The notes below the pieces were generated by a model, which saw only the letters and a program-made list of their open reading frames with translations, had not been told where the DNA came from and ran no database searches. Positions 8,788 to 17,620 of a stretch of DNA of 64,000 nt are shown one piece after another. The translations under genes were made by a program, and so were the position numbers. How positions within the stretch are numbered: the first letter of the stretch is position 1; the number at the start of each line of letters is the position of its first letter. This DNA comes from GCA-020356105 sp964347475. Its GTDB lineage: Bacteria > Pseudomonadota > Alphaproteobacteria > UBA8366 > JADFVY01. The stretch is taken from NCBI GenBank assembly GCA_964347475.1, contig CAYFYY010000001.1, positions 1-64,000 on the forward strand, in the 5' to 3' direction.

Positions 8788-10824
8788 TTACTCCGCTGCG
8801 ATCGGACGATCGATCGCACGTTCGCGCGGGAAGATCGCACTGGCTGTCGTGCCCTCGCCCATCCTGCTCTCGATTTCCAGGATGCCGCCGTGCAGCTCCA
8901 CGAGACTCTTGGTCAACGGCAGGCCGAGACCGGTTCCCTCGTATCTGCGGGACAGCGACGAATCCACCTGAATGAACGGCTGCAGGATGGTCCGGAGATC
9001 CGGCTCGGCAATGCCGATGCCGGTGTCGGAAATGCTGACGACGAAACCACGCCTTCGATCGTAATAGGCGGAAACCGTGACGTGCCCGTCGCGCGGCGTG
9101 AACTTGATCGCGTTCGACAACAGATTGAGGACAATCTGCTTGAGGGCGCGCTCGTCGGCATAGAGGACCGGGAGGGATTCGGCGATCTCCGTCCGCAGGC
9201 CAATCCCCGCATCCCGAGCTTTGGCCTCGACGAAGTGCAGCGTCTCGGCCACGAGATCGGACAGCACGATGTTCTGTTCGTTCAACTGGAACTTGTTGGC
9301 CTCAACCTTGGACAGATCGAGGATGTTGTTGATCAGCCCCAGGAGGTGGAGGCCGCTGCTGCGAATGTCCTCGGCATATCCCTTGTAGCGATCGTCGCCA
9401 ATCGGGCCGAACATTTCGAAGACCAGCATCTCGGAGAACCCGATCACCGCGTTCAGCGGCGTGCGCAGTTCATGGCTGACCATCGCGAGGAACTCCGACT
9501 TCGCCCGGCTGGCGACTTCGGCCTGTTCCTTGGCCGTGCGAAGTTCCGATTCGACACGTCTGCGCTCCCTGATTTCTCTTTCGAGCGCGGCATTGGACTC
9601 ATTGGCGGCGAGCAGCTGCGCGGTCCTCTGCTCCACCCGGCGTTCGATCACCTTTTGCCGGTTCTGCGCCGAAACCAGATAAAGCGCCAGCAGACTGGTC
9701 AGCAACAAACCGGCGAGGCCGACTCCCCAGGGCACGATGCCTTGGTCGAGCCGCATGGTTCCGGGCACGGGTTTGACCAAAATGGACAGTCTCCAGTCCG
9801 CGAGCTGGTGCTGCACGGTCGCGGAAAATCCGCCACCGGCGTCCGCAACGAGCTGCAATGGCTGGTCCGCGGCCCTCAGAAGCGACGGCTGAATGTAGAT
9901 GAGGCTGAAAGATCCGTCATCAGCCTCTTCGAACACGAAAGTGTCAAGCCATCCCGGTGCCGTGAACTCGCGCAAGGTCTGTTCGACCAGAAGATCGACC
10001 TCGATCAGGCCTACGATGTAACCGACGAACGCCGTGCCGGATTCGCCGGTCGCGGCCCCCTTCGCATCGACATTCTCGAGAAACACCGGGCGGATCAGCA
10101 GGAGGCTGTTCCCGGTTGCACCGGCGCCGGAGCGGCCGGCCCAATCCGCGACCGTCATCTTGCCGGTTTCGTACGCCCGTTCGAGCGCAACCTTGTAGCT
10201 GCTGCGCGATGCCAGGTCGAAACCGAGGAAATTCTCATTCCCGTCAAACGGCTCGACGTAGTAGAGCGGCGCATATGTCGGTCGCTCCCCAGCCGGGTGT
10301 ATGTTGCGCTCCACCCTCCATTCGTTGAACCGGAACCCGTGCAGGCCGTCTTCGCGCGCCCTCTGTTCATAAGCGGGCCGGCCGGCAGCGGACACCGCGG
10401 GAACCCAGGCAATAGCACGGAACCCCGGATGGATGTCCAGGTGGCGCTCGGCGAATTCGCCAAATTCCCAGCGATCGGTCGCCTGGCCGGGGTCGGAAAA
10501 TAGGTTTGCGGCCGAGACCATCACGTCGGCGTGTCGGTCGACGGCCTTTTCCAGGGCCAACAGGTAATGGCCGGCCTGCCGGTCGAAATCGTGCCGTGCC
10601 GCAGCAAGGTAAAGGTTCTGAACAACAATGAGGCCGGCAATGGAAATCGCCGTGCCGCCGGCAATTACCAGTATGGCGGCACGGTGCACGCGCAGCGTTC
10701 GGGCGGATCTACGGGCGAATACGGCCAGGCGGCCGCCCAGGCCGGAGCCCGACGCCAACCGCGCCGGCAACCACCCGCACAACAACGTCGCGATATTCGC
10801 GATGACGCGCTTCGATCCACCCAT
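8788..10824 (-). CDS. CHASE-domain sensor histidine kinase 2
   Basis: The ATG at 10824 is preceded by GGAAGGG, and the resulting MGG start matches kinase 3; an upstream ATG at 10875 is also possible. The 678-residue protein has membrane segments near residues 49-69 and 364-385 flanking a CHASE domain (RWEFGEF, IAWVPAV, APLYYVEPFDGNE, LGFDLASR). A HisKA box with His451 (VSHELRTPLNAVIGFSEM), the N-box NAIKF, and the ATP-lid motifs DTGIGI and GTGLGLPL follow. No receiver domain is present. Identity with kinases 1 and 3 is high through the kinase core and lower in the sensor, as expected for duplicated sensors that have diverged in input. The downstream lipoprotein copy 3 begins 15 bases after its stop. 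Confidence 0.92.
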   Translation of the reverse strand: MGGSKRVIANIATLLCGWLPARLASGSGLGGRLAVFARRSARTLRVHRAAILVIAGGTAISIAGLIVVQNLYLAAARHDFDRQAGHYLLALEKAVDRHADVMVSAANLFSDPGQATDRWEFGEFAERHLDIHPGFRAIAWVPAVSAAGRPAYEQRAREDGLHGFRFNEWRVERNIHPAGERPTYAPLYYVEPFDGNENFLGFDLASRSSYKVALERAYETGKMTVADWAGRSGAGATGNSLLLIRPVFLENVDAKGAATGESGTAFVGYIVGLIEVDLLVEQTLREFTAPGWLDTFVFEEADDGSFSLIYIQPSLLRAADQPLQLVADAGGGFSATVQHQLADWRLSILVKPVPGTMRLDQGIVPWGVGLAGLLLTSLLALYLVSAQNRQKVIERRVEQRTAQLLAANESNAALEREIRERRRVESELRTAKEQAEVASRAKSEFLAMVSHELRTPLNAVIGFSEMLVFEMFGPIGDDRYKGYAEDIRSSGLHLLGLINNILDLSKVEANKFQLNEQNIVLSDLVAETLHFVEAKARDAGIGLRTEIAESLPVLYADERALKQIVLNLLSNAIKFTPRDGHVTVSAYYDRRRGFVVSISDTGIGIAEPDLRTILQPFIQVDSSLSRRYEGTGLGLPLTKSLVELHGGILEIESRMGEGTTASAIFPRERAIDRPIAAE

Positions 10825-11216
10825 TATCCCTTCCGCATCAAGACGATCGCTGCGAATTTCCCGTTTTTCACCCATGCACCCGTGCTTGTCTGTGGACCCG
10901 TCGGATCGTGGTATGTTTCCAGATCATTTGGGTTTTTTTTGGGCCGTCGGGCTTCGGCGCCTGATCCCCGGAAGAATAGCATATTAATACTGTCTTAGTA
11001 TTATCAATTGGTTAAACCTTTTGTACAATTTTACATAATTTTCAACGGCTTGGATGGTCGACGCAGGGGCCTGACGCCGGCCCCGACGCCTCGCATTACA
11101 CTGCGCCAAGACGGCCTGTTTCGCATGGCGGGATGCTTTGCCACATGACCTCCGCACAATGAAGATTCCTTTGAAGTGGGAACCAATGACGGTTGCAGAC
11201 CGCCCGCCCCGGCAGC
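10825..11216 (-). other. AT-rich intergenic region before kinase 2
   Basis: This stretch of about 390 bases separates secreted copy 4 from kinase 2. I see no credible gene in it: short open frames lack ribosome binding sites and typical codon use. The part from about 10900 to 11045 is much more AT-rich than the surroundings and probably holds the kinase 2 promoter. It contains the inverted repeat described separately. Confidence 0.5.
10985..11003. promoter_or_regulatory. Inverted repeat, candidate operator of the kinase 2 unit
   Basis: The two 7-base arms TAATACT and AGTATTA are exact reverse complements separated by five bases. The repeat lies in the AT-rich promoter region about 160 bases upstream of the kinase 2 start. 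A regulator-binding site is inferred from symmetry and position only. Confidence 0.35.
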
Positions 11217-13181
11217 TCAGTTCGTGACCAGCGGTCCAACCGCACCCTTGTCCTGGTCGAGCACCGGCACGAGCCAGGGGTCGGACTCTCTGCTCCGACA
11301 TGCAACTGCGGGATAGGCGCGCGGATCGGGTGTCTGCGAGCGCACCAGGACATATGTCCGGCACGGCACACCGTCGGGCCCCTCGAACTCTCCGGTCGCC
11401 TTCATGACGAACGCCTCGCCGACCGCGGTGCTTCGCCAGCGGCCCTCGGAGCCGATTTCGCCGTTCTCCAGCATGTCCTGCACGCGTTGTTCTAGGCCGG
11501 CACGCACGGCGGGGGGCCAGTCATGTCCGCCCGGCCGGATCGCCACGAGTTCTATGCGATACGGGCCGTCATCGCCGTGCAGCAGATCGTCCCGGCGGAC
11601 ATAATGGCGCACGGCCGGCGCGTAGTACCACACACGCGTGTGCCACGCAGCCGGGGGCGGATTGGAGCGCTTGCAGACAACGGGAATTGTTTCAAAGACC
11701 CCGGCAGCGACCGAGATGCGTTCACCGCCCTTGCGCCGGCAACCCCATGTTTCGGTCGATTTGGTTGCCGTCCCCGGGGCGTCAGCTGGCGTCCAGAAGA
11801 CACTGACACCGAACGAAACCGCTTTGCGCCTGGAACTCGGCCAGGCGTCGTCGGCATTCATGTCGACCGTTGCCTCGCCGCTGCCGGTCGCTGTCTGCCA
11901 TGCGATGCGTGGCAGAATGAAATTGCGGTGTGTCGTCAGGCTGTCGCCCGCGCGCGTACGCCACCAGACGCGGTCGCTGCCGACCCGGAGGATCGTCTCC
12001 ACCCGGCCATCCGAATAGGCGAATGTGTCACTGACCTCGTAAACCGGTTCGAACTCGTCCCGCTGATATCCGATCACGACGTCGCCCGGTCCTGCATAGG
12101 GGGCATCGCGCGCCGATATCCCGGCCGAGGCGTTCAGGTGTTCGAGCAGGATCAGCGAGACCTTACCGTCAACCGGCAATCCGGCCCGCGTCTGGTAGTC
12201 CCGGATTGCCGCAGCAGTCTTCCGGCCGGGATATCCGTCCGCCGGACCGGGATCATAGCCGCGCGCCGCCAGCAGCCGTTGTGCGGACTTTACGGTCTCG
12301 CGGGTAAGGTGCTCGACAAGCTCCAGTGACGGCTCGCCGTCGACGTCCAGCCCGGCCCGCCTTTGATATTCCTCGATTGCGGACTTCGTCTTGCTTCCAG
12401 CGAGCCCGTCAATCGTGCCGGCATCATAGCCAAGCACAGCGAGCATCCGCTGCACGGATTTCACCATTTCGCGCAGCATATGGTCAGCCAGGGCATCCGT
12501 GGCCTCGCCGTCAGCCGGCAGGCCGACCATGGCCTGATATTCGCTGATTGCGGCGCTGGTCTTGCGGCCGGCGAAGCCGTCGACGGGGCCCGGGTCATAT
12601 CCGCGCTCGGTCAGCATGCGTTGTACCGTCGCCACCGTCTCGCGTCGAAGATGATTGGCCAGCGCCTGGGTCGCCTCTCCGTCAACCCTCAGCCGAGCTT
12701 GCGCCTGATAGAGCCGGATCGCCCGTGTCGTCTTGTGCCCGGGCAGGCCGTCCGCCGGACCGGGATCGTAACCGCGCGCCGACAGCGAGAGCTGGATCGC
12801 ACGCACGGTCTCACGCTTCAGGTGCTCGAACAGGGCGCGCGATGCCTTGCCATCGACCGGCAAACCGGCCCTCTCTTGATACGCGCGGATCGCGGCTGTC
12901 GTCTCGCTGCCGGCAAACCCGTTTATCTGGCCGACATCGTAGCCGCGAGCGGCGAGCGCGCCCTGTATCGATTTCACGACGTCGACCGACTGCTGAGCCA
13001 ACGCCTCCGTTGCTGGAGCCGTGCCAAAGGCCATCACGCCGGCGGCGAGTACGACAACCGCCAGGCGCGTCAGCCGCGCCAAGCCACCCTGCTTGCGGGG
13101 CATGGAGCGGCAGGCGGCGTCGGACCCTGATTCGGTCGGCGGTTCTGTGATTTGTGCATTTTTCAGATCGATATCAAACAT
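11217..13181 (-). CDS. Secreted protein with five peptidoglycan-binding units, kinase-linked family copy 4
   Basis: The start at 13181 gives 654 residues; ATGs at 13310 and 13103 are alternatives. The signal segment near residues 36-62 ends in ALAQQ, which looks like a signal peptidase I site and not a lipobox, unlike the three other copies. Residues 69-353 are five head-to-tail PG_binding_1 units of exactly 57 residues each, with no linker between them (typical motif RGYDPGP-DG, then AI--YQ, then VDG). The conserved family half follows: WGC, AAGVFET, VVC, WYYAPAVRHYVRRDD, CRTY and VAC. The first residue of VPAGxF is changed to AAGVF. The gene follows kinase 3 after about 200 bases. It is expected to be a soluble periplasmic or outer-surface protein with multivalent wall binding. 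Confidence 0.87.
   Translation of the reverse strand: MFDIDLKNAQITEPPTESGSDAACRSMPRKQGGLARLTRLAVVVLAAGVMAFGTAPATEALAQQSVDVVKSIQGALAARGYDVGQINGFAGSETTAAIRAYQERAGLPVDGKASRALFEHLKRETVRAIQLSLSARGYDPGPADGLPGHKTTRAIRLYQAQARLRVDGEATQALANHLRRETVATVQRMLTERGYDPGPVDGFAGRKTSAAISEYQAMVGLPADGEATDALADHMLREMVKSVQRMLAVLGYDAGTIDGLAGSKTKSAIEEYQRRAGLDVDGEPSLELVEHLTRETVKSAQRLLAARGYDPGPADGYPGRKTAAAIRDYQTRAGLPVDGKVSLILLEHLNASAGISARDAPYAGPGDVVIGYQRDEFEPVYEVSDTFAYSDGRVETILRVGSDRVWWRTRAGDSLTTHRNFILPRIAWQTATGSGEATVDMNADDAWPSSRRKAVSFGVSVFWTPADAPGTATKSTETWGCRRKGGERISVAAGVFETIPVVCKRSNPPPAAWHTRVWYYAPAVRHYVRRDDLLHGDDGPYRIELVAIRPGGHDWPPAVRAGLEQRVQDMLENGEIGSEGRWRSTAVGEAFVMKATGEFEGPDGVPCRTYVLVRSQTPDPRAYPAVACRSRESDPWLVPVLDQDKGAVGPLVTN
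12123..12977 (-). repeat. Five tandem 171-base units encoding peptidoglycan-binding domains
   Basis: Within copy 4 of the family, five consecutive coding units of 57 codons each repeat without spacers. Each unit carries RGYD or LGYD, an ING/ADG/VDG/IDG turn and a TT/TS/TK-AI-YQ helix. The units have diverged in sequence, so they are an old amplification and not an assembly artefact. Confidence 0.85.
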
Positions 13182-13380
13182 CCAATAACAACCTGTGATA
13201 TTCGCTACCCACGCCTGCCGATCACCGGAAGAATACGTGACGCATATGACTCGCTGTCCCCTTTCCCGGTGAAACAAGATTCTTTTATTCAATGCAGCGT
13301 TAACAAACAAAAAACCTTAGTGCGCCAGCCGACAGTTATTCGCCGCGATATCGCCAAATGATGTACCAACCGTGCCCCGC

Positions 13381-15504
13381 CTATTCCGCGGCGGCGGCCG
13401 TTCTTCGGGAGATCACACGCTCCTTCGGCAAGATGATCTTGACGCTCGTTCCTGCGCCCTCCTTGCTCTTGAGCTCGAGTTCGCCGTCGTGAAGCTCCAC
13501 GAGGCTCTTGGTCAGCGGCAGCCCGAGGCCGGTTCCCTCGTATTTCCGTGACAAGGACGAATCGGCCTGGATGAACGGTTGGAATATCCGCGCCTGATCG
13601 CGCTTGGCGATCCCAACTCCGGTGTCCGAAACGGTCGCAACGAGGCGCCCCTTGTAGTCGATCCGCCCGTTGACCACGATTCGTCCCCCCGGTTCGGTAA
13701 ACTTGACCGCATTCGAAAGGAGGTTGACGAAGATCTGCTTCAGGGATCTGGCGTCACCGAACACGACCAGGCACGGATGCGCGTATTCGGTCTCGATCGT
13801 CACGCCCACGCTTACCGCCTTGTCACGCAACAGGCTAATCGCTTCTTCGACGATCCCGGCGATATCGACCTCCTGCTCGTCCAGTTCGAATTTCTTGGCC
13901 TCCACCTTGGAAAGGTCGAGGATGTTGTTAATCAGACTGAGCAGATGCAGGCCGCTATTGCGGATATCCTGTCCATATTCCCGATACCTCTCGCCGACGG
14001 GACCGAACAGCTCGTATACGGTCATCTCGGAAAATCCGATGACGGCATTCAGGGGCGTCCGAAGTTCATGGCTGACCATGGCCAGGAATTCCGATTTGGC
14101 CCGGTTGGCCACTTCCGCCTGTTCCTTGGCAGCGCGCAATTCCCCCTCGACGCGTTTACGCCGGGCGATCTCCTTGCCAAGCGCAACGTTCGATGCATTC
14201 GCCCGAGTCAGCTCCTTGGTACGCTGGACGACGGCGCGCTCGATCAGCAGCTGGCGATTTCGCGTCGCGTTCATGTGCACGACCAGCGCCAGGGTCAGCA
14301 GGAGACACACCACGCCGAACCCCCAGGGCGCGATACCGGAACCGGAGACCAGTTCGCCAGAAACGGGCTTGACGACGATCGACCACTCACGATCGGCGAG
14401 TGTGAACCCGGCCGATGTGTAAAATCCTGTCTTGACGCCCGTTTCGTCGATGGACGGGAGGTTCTTTGTGTGCAGTGGTGACGGCCGATAGTAGAGCAGC
14501 CGCTGTCCCTCGGACGCATGCTCGTCGACCAAGAATGTGTCCAGCCAGTCCGGTGTCGTGAACATGGCGAGGGTCGAATCGATGATGGCGCCAACATCGA
14601 GGAGGCCTGCGGCAAACCCCACAAGCTTCCGACGCCGGTCGGCGAGGCTGAGCGGCGTATTCGAGGTGGTGTACACGGGCGCAACGACAAGCAACGTCGC
14701 CTCCGCGTTGCGTGTCGCATCCTCCGGCGCCACGCGTGCAGTCGTCAGCTTTCCACTGTCGCGCGCCCGTTCCAGAGCGTTCCTGTAGGCGGGCCGGGAG
14801 GCCAGATCGAGACCCAGAAGATCCTCGTTTCCGTCGAAAGGCTCGACGAAATAGACCGGGGCATATTCCGGCCGCGCGTCAGCCTTCGTCATATTGCCCG
14901 TTGCATCGCGCTCGGTAATCCGGAAGTTGAACAAGCCATCGTCATTGGCGGCCTGTTCAAGGTCGGCGCGCTCGGATTCATAAATCCGCGGCACCCACGC
15001 CAGCGCCTGTATGCCGGGGTAGTCGGGGAGCCGCTCCTCGGTGAATTTATAGAATTCCCACCTGTTGACCTGCCCGCCGAACTCACCGATCAAGGTGGCG
15101 ACCTCGGACACCGCCCCGACGTACCGGTCCACGGCGGTGCGCGAAACAAGCAGATAGTGCGCCGCCTTCCTGTCGAACTCATGCCGGTCGGCCGCCTCGT
15201 CGTAATATCGAACGGTCAGAAATGCGGCGACCGAAATCATCACGCCAATGACCAGCACGACCACTTCGGGCGCCCGTGCGCGGAGCTCTGCCCGCAGTTT
15301 CGCGCTCAAGACTTCCCGCAGCGGCGCGGAGCTGAGCCACCATTCCCGCCATGGGACAAACCTGCTCAGAGCCGGGCCGGTAACTGCAAGTCGCCGCACC
15401 GCAGGCGCGGTTGCCTGCAGAAGCCCACCGAGATATGTGGCAACGGTAACAGCGAAATGGTCTATACGCGCAACAACCCGCCTGAAACGCGGATCACCAC
15501 CCAT
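13381..15504 (-). CDS. CHASE-domain sensor histidine kinase 3
   Basis: The ATG at 15504 has AGGAG five bases upstream. The 707-residue protein has membrane segments near residues 80-99 and 392-410, with a CHASE domain between them (RWEFYKFTEERLPDYPGIQ, APVYFVEPFDGNEDLLGLD). After a coiled linker it has a HisKA box with His479 (VSHELRTPLNAVIGFSEM), NAVKF, DTGVGI and GTGLGLPL. As in the other two kinases there is no receiver or Hpt domain. It is the first gene of the minus-strand cluster in transcription order and precedes secreted copy 4. Domain order and length match kinases 1 and 2, so all three arose by duplication. Confidence 0.92.
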   Translation of the reverse strand: MGGDPRFRRVVARIDHFAVTVATYLGGLLQATAPAVRRLAVTGPALSRFVPWREWWLSSAPLREVLSAKLRAELRARAPEVVVLVIGVMISVAAFLTVRYYDEAADRHEFDRKAAHYLLVSRTAVDRYVGAVSEVATLIGEFGGQVNRWEFYKFTEERLPDYPGIQALAWVPRIYESERADLEQAANDDGLFNFRITERDATGNMTKADARPEYAPVYFVEPFDGNEDLLGLDLASRPAYRNALERARDSGKLTTARVAPEDATRNAEATLLVVAPVYTTSNTPLSLADRRRKLVGFAAGLLDVGAIIDSTLAMFTTPDWLDTFLVDEHASEGQRLLYYRPSPLHTKNLPSIDETGVKTGFYTSAGFTLADREWSIVVKPVSGELVSGSGIAPWGFGVVCLLLTLALVVHMNATRNRQLLIERAVVQRTKELTRANASNVALGKEIARRKRVEGELRAAKEQAEVANRAKSEFLAMVSHELRTPLNAVIGFSEMTVYELFGPVGERYREYGQDIRNSGLHLLSLINNILDLSKVEAKKFELDEQEVDIAGIVEEAISLLRDKAVSVGVTIETEYAHPCLVVFGDARSLKQIFVNLLSNAVKFTEPGGRIVVNGRIDYKGRLVATVSDTGVGIAKRDQARIFQPFIQADSSLSRKYEGTGLGLPLTKSLVELHDGELELKSKEGAGTSVKIILPKERVISRRTAAAAE

Positions 15505-15771
15505 TACGACTCCTGTCCTAGCCCCTGAAGAGTCAGACTTCGGGTCGGAAAGCCGATTGCGCTTTCCAATTCATTTTTTGATCCCTGTGACTGCTTGTTA
15601 TGTTCGCAGCATTCCGGGACGTTTCGAATTCAACCCTTCGGGGGTTGGGACTGTAACAAACTTTGCCGCCAGAAGCTGTACCAAAGGTATCAGATTTTAT
15701 TAAAATCTCCTTCTTTCGGATAATCGGCGCTGAGCCGCAAGGGACGCAATCATGGGGCTTCGTCGGTCCCC
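15505..15771 (-). other. Upstream region of the kinase/secreted-protein cluster
   Basis: This non-coding gap lies between kinase 3 and the HAD gene and must hold the promoter of the first kinase. It contains a small hairpin at 15631-15647 with arms CAACCC and GGGTTG and an AT-rich block near 15690-15725. I could not identify a convincing -35/-10 pair. Confidence 0.4.
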
Positions 15772-16482
15772 TTAATCGAGTACCGTTTCTATTTCGAACA
15801 CGCTGTCTATCACGCGGTCGGCAATCGCCAGCAGGTCCTCACGCGGGGTTGCACCGGTCAGCACGGCGACGGCAAGCCGGGCACCGCCGGCCCGAGCCAT
15901 GTTCATGTCGCGATCTGTGTCACCGACCACGACGACCTCGTCCGGCGACAGGTCCGCTGCCGCGCAGAAGGCCAGAAGCATGGCCGGTGCGGGCTTGGGA
16001 TCGAAACCGCTGTCGTAACCGCTGATGAAGGACAGGTATGGCGTCAGGTCAAGCGCATCGGCAGTGGCGCGGGCCACGGTCTCGCTGTCCATGGTTGCCA
16101 TGCCCAGCGCCAGCCCCCGTCCCGCGAGCCGGCGGAACAGATCGGCGGTTCCGGGACCGACCGGTATCGGACGGTCGATGACGTAGGCCTCCATTGCGCC
16201 CTGCAGTTGGCGGGAAAGTGCCGGCGGATCGGGAACATTTGCCTGCGAGGCCCACAGATCGCAGATGTCAGGGGTCGTGCCGCCGGCAAGCATGGATACA
16301 GGATCGAGCACTCCCGTCGCGGGATCGTAGCCGCCGAGACGGAGCAGGCGGTCGCCGAGCATGGGGTCGCCGGCTACGTCCGATGCCAGAACCGAGACCG
16401 CGCGGTATGCCGGGAGCCAGGTTCGAAAGAAATCGACGAGCGTGCCGTCCTTGTCGAACAGTATTCCCCTGATCGAGGTCAC
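15772..16482 (-). CDS. HAD-superfamily phosphatase, phosphoglycolate-phosphatase-like
   Basis: I chose the GTG at 16482 because AGGAGGG lies seven bases upstream and the HAD motif begins soon after; an upstream ATG at 16683 would overlap the divergent pirin gene. The 236-residue protein has motif I DKDGTLVDF with the nucleophilic and acid/base aspartates, a helical cap, ATMDSE as motif II, a lysine in FDPKPAP (motif III) and GDTDRDMNMA as motif IV. This set fits phosphoglycolate phosphatase and related sugar-phosphate phosphatases. The true substrate cannot be told from the sequence. The gene diverges from the pirin gene over a gap of about 190 bases. Confidence 0.85.
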   Translation of the reverse strand: MTSIRGILFDKDGTLVDFFRTWLPAYRAVSVLASDVAGDPMLGDRLLRLGGYDPATGVLDPVSMLAGGTTPDICDLWASQANVPDPPALSRQLQGAMEAYVIDRPIPVGPGTADLFRRLAGRGLALGMATMDSETVARATADALDLTPYLSFISGYDSGFDPKPAPAMLLAFCAAADLSPDEVVVVGDTDRDMNMARAGGARLAVAVLTGATPREDLLAIADRVIDSVFEIETVLD

Positions 16483-16673
16483 CAAGGTTTCCCTCCTGCG
16501 GCGCTCGTCGCCCTCCGGCGTCCGTCCATGTTTCCACCTCCGTCCGGTCCGACATTCAGTACTACGTCGTGCGGAAAAGAACAGATGCTCTGATGTGCCG
16601 GCGTGGGATTTCATTTCCGGCGAAGCGGCATATCTTCGTGCCAAGATAGGCCGGGATAACAAGGAGCTGATCA

Positions 16674-17546
16674 ATGACGACAAGCTGGCGCAAGGTCGAG
16701 CGCGTGATCACGGGGCGGGAAACCAGCGACGGTGCCGGGGTCCGGCTGAAGCGCGTGATCGGGCAGCCACAACTCGATTACCTTGATCCGTTCCTGATGC
16801 TGGATGCGTTCGGGTCCGACGAGGCAGACGACTATATCGCCGGATTTCCGCCGCATCCCCATCGCGGCATCGAGACCGTGACCTATATGCTCGCCGGACG
16901 CATGCGGCACGAGGATGACGCGGGAAACGCCGGTGTCCTGGGTCCCGGTGGCGTGCAGTGGATGACCGCCGGCCGCGGCATTATCCACTCGGAAATGCCT
17001 GAGCAGGAAGAAGGCGAAATGCGGGGCTTCCAGCTCTGGGTGAACCTCCCGGCGCGGGACAAGATGTGCCCACCGCGTTATCAGAATATCGACCCGGAAG
17101 AGATTCCCGAGGTGACCCGCGAAGGTGGCACGGTCATCAGGATCATCGCCGGGACGGTCGACGGTGTCGAAGGCCCGGTCCGCGGCATCGCCGCGGCGCC
17201 GCTCTACATAGATGTGACATTGCCGGCCGGCGCCGTCAGCGATCATGCGCTAGCCCCGGACCATAACGCCTTCTGTTACGTGTTCGGTGGCGCCGCGGCG
17301 ATCGGCGCGAGCGAGACGGCAGAGGGCAAGCTGATACGCGACGGCGAGCTTGCCGTGCTGGGCCGCGGCAATGCCGTGCGCATCCGCGCGGGCGAGCATG
17401 GCGCCCGCCTGATCCTCGTAGCGGGTCAGCCGCTGGGCGAGCCCGTGGTGAGGTATGGCCCGTTTGCGATGAACACCAGGGACGAGATCGTGCAGGCCAT
17501 CCAGGATTTCCAGAACGGAACCTTCAGTACCCCGGCGAAGCCGTGA
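16674..17546 (+). CDS. Pirin family protein
   Basis: This 290-residue protein is a two-cupin pirin. The metal-binding set is visible as HPHRGIETVTYML near residues 61-73 and IHSE near residues 104-107. An AAGGAG ribosome binding site precedes the ATG at 16674. Pirins bind iron; some act as quercetin 2,3-dioxygenases and others as redox-dependent binding partners of regulators or metabolic enzymes. Nothing nearby fixes its function here. Length and motif order are normal for the family. Confidence 0.92.
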   Translation: MTTSWRKVERVITGRETSDGAGVRLKRVIGQPQLDYLDPFLMLDAFGSDEADDYIAGFPPHPHRGIETVTYMLAGRMRHEDDAGNAGVLGPGGVQWMTAGRGIIHSEMPEQEEGEMRGFQLWVNLPARDKMCPPRYQNIDPEEIPEVTREGGTVIRIIAGTVDGVEGPVRGIAAAPLYIDVTLPAGAVSDHALAPDHNAFCYVFGGAAAIGASETAEGKLIRDGELAVLGRGNAVRIRAGEHGARLILVAGQPLGEPVVRYGPFAMNTRDEIVQAIQDFQNGTFSTPAKP

Positions 17547-17620
17547 CCTTCGTGCCTTTCCCGTGTCCTTGAGCGAGCGCAGGAATTGCTCTACACCGGA
17601 CTGCGAACCGAGGGGACGAC

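Noticed and set aside
7858..10503. 881-codon open frame on the plus strand
   Set aside because: It is antisense to kinase 2 and lipoprotein copy 3, has no domain or ribosome binding site, and is a high-GC shadow of those genes.
10984..11364. 126-codon minus-strand frame between copy 4 and kinase 2
   Set aside because: It overlaps the end of copy 4, spans an AT-rich promoter-like region and has no domain.
12123..12977. Regularly spaced repeats that could suggest a CRISPR array
   Set aside because: The repeats are coding, of 171 bases, and encode peptidoglycan-binding domains.
16483..16683. Upstream extension of the HAD phosphatase
   Set aside because: It would overlap the pirin start and lacks the ribosome binding site seen at the internal GTG.
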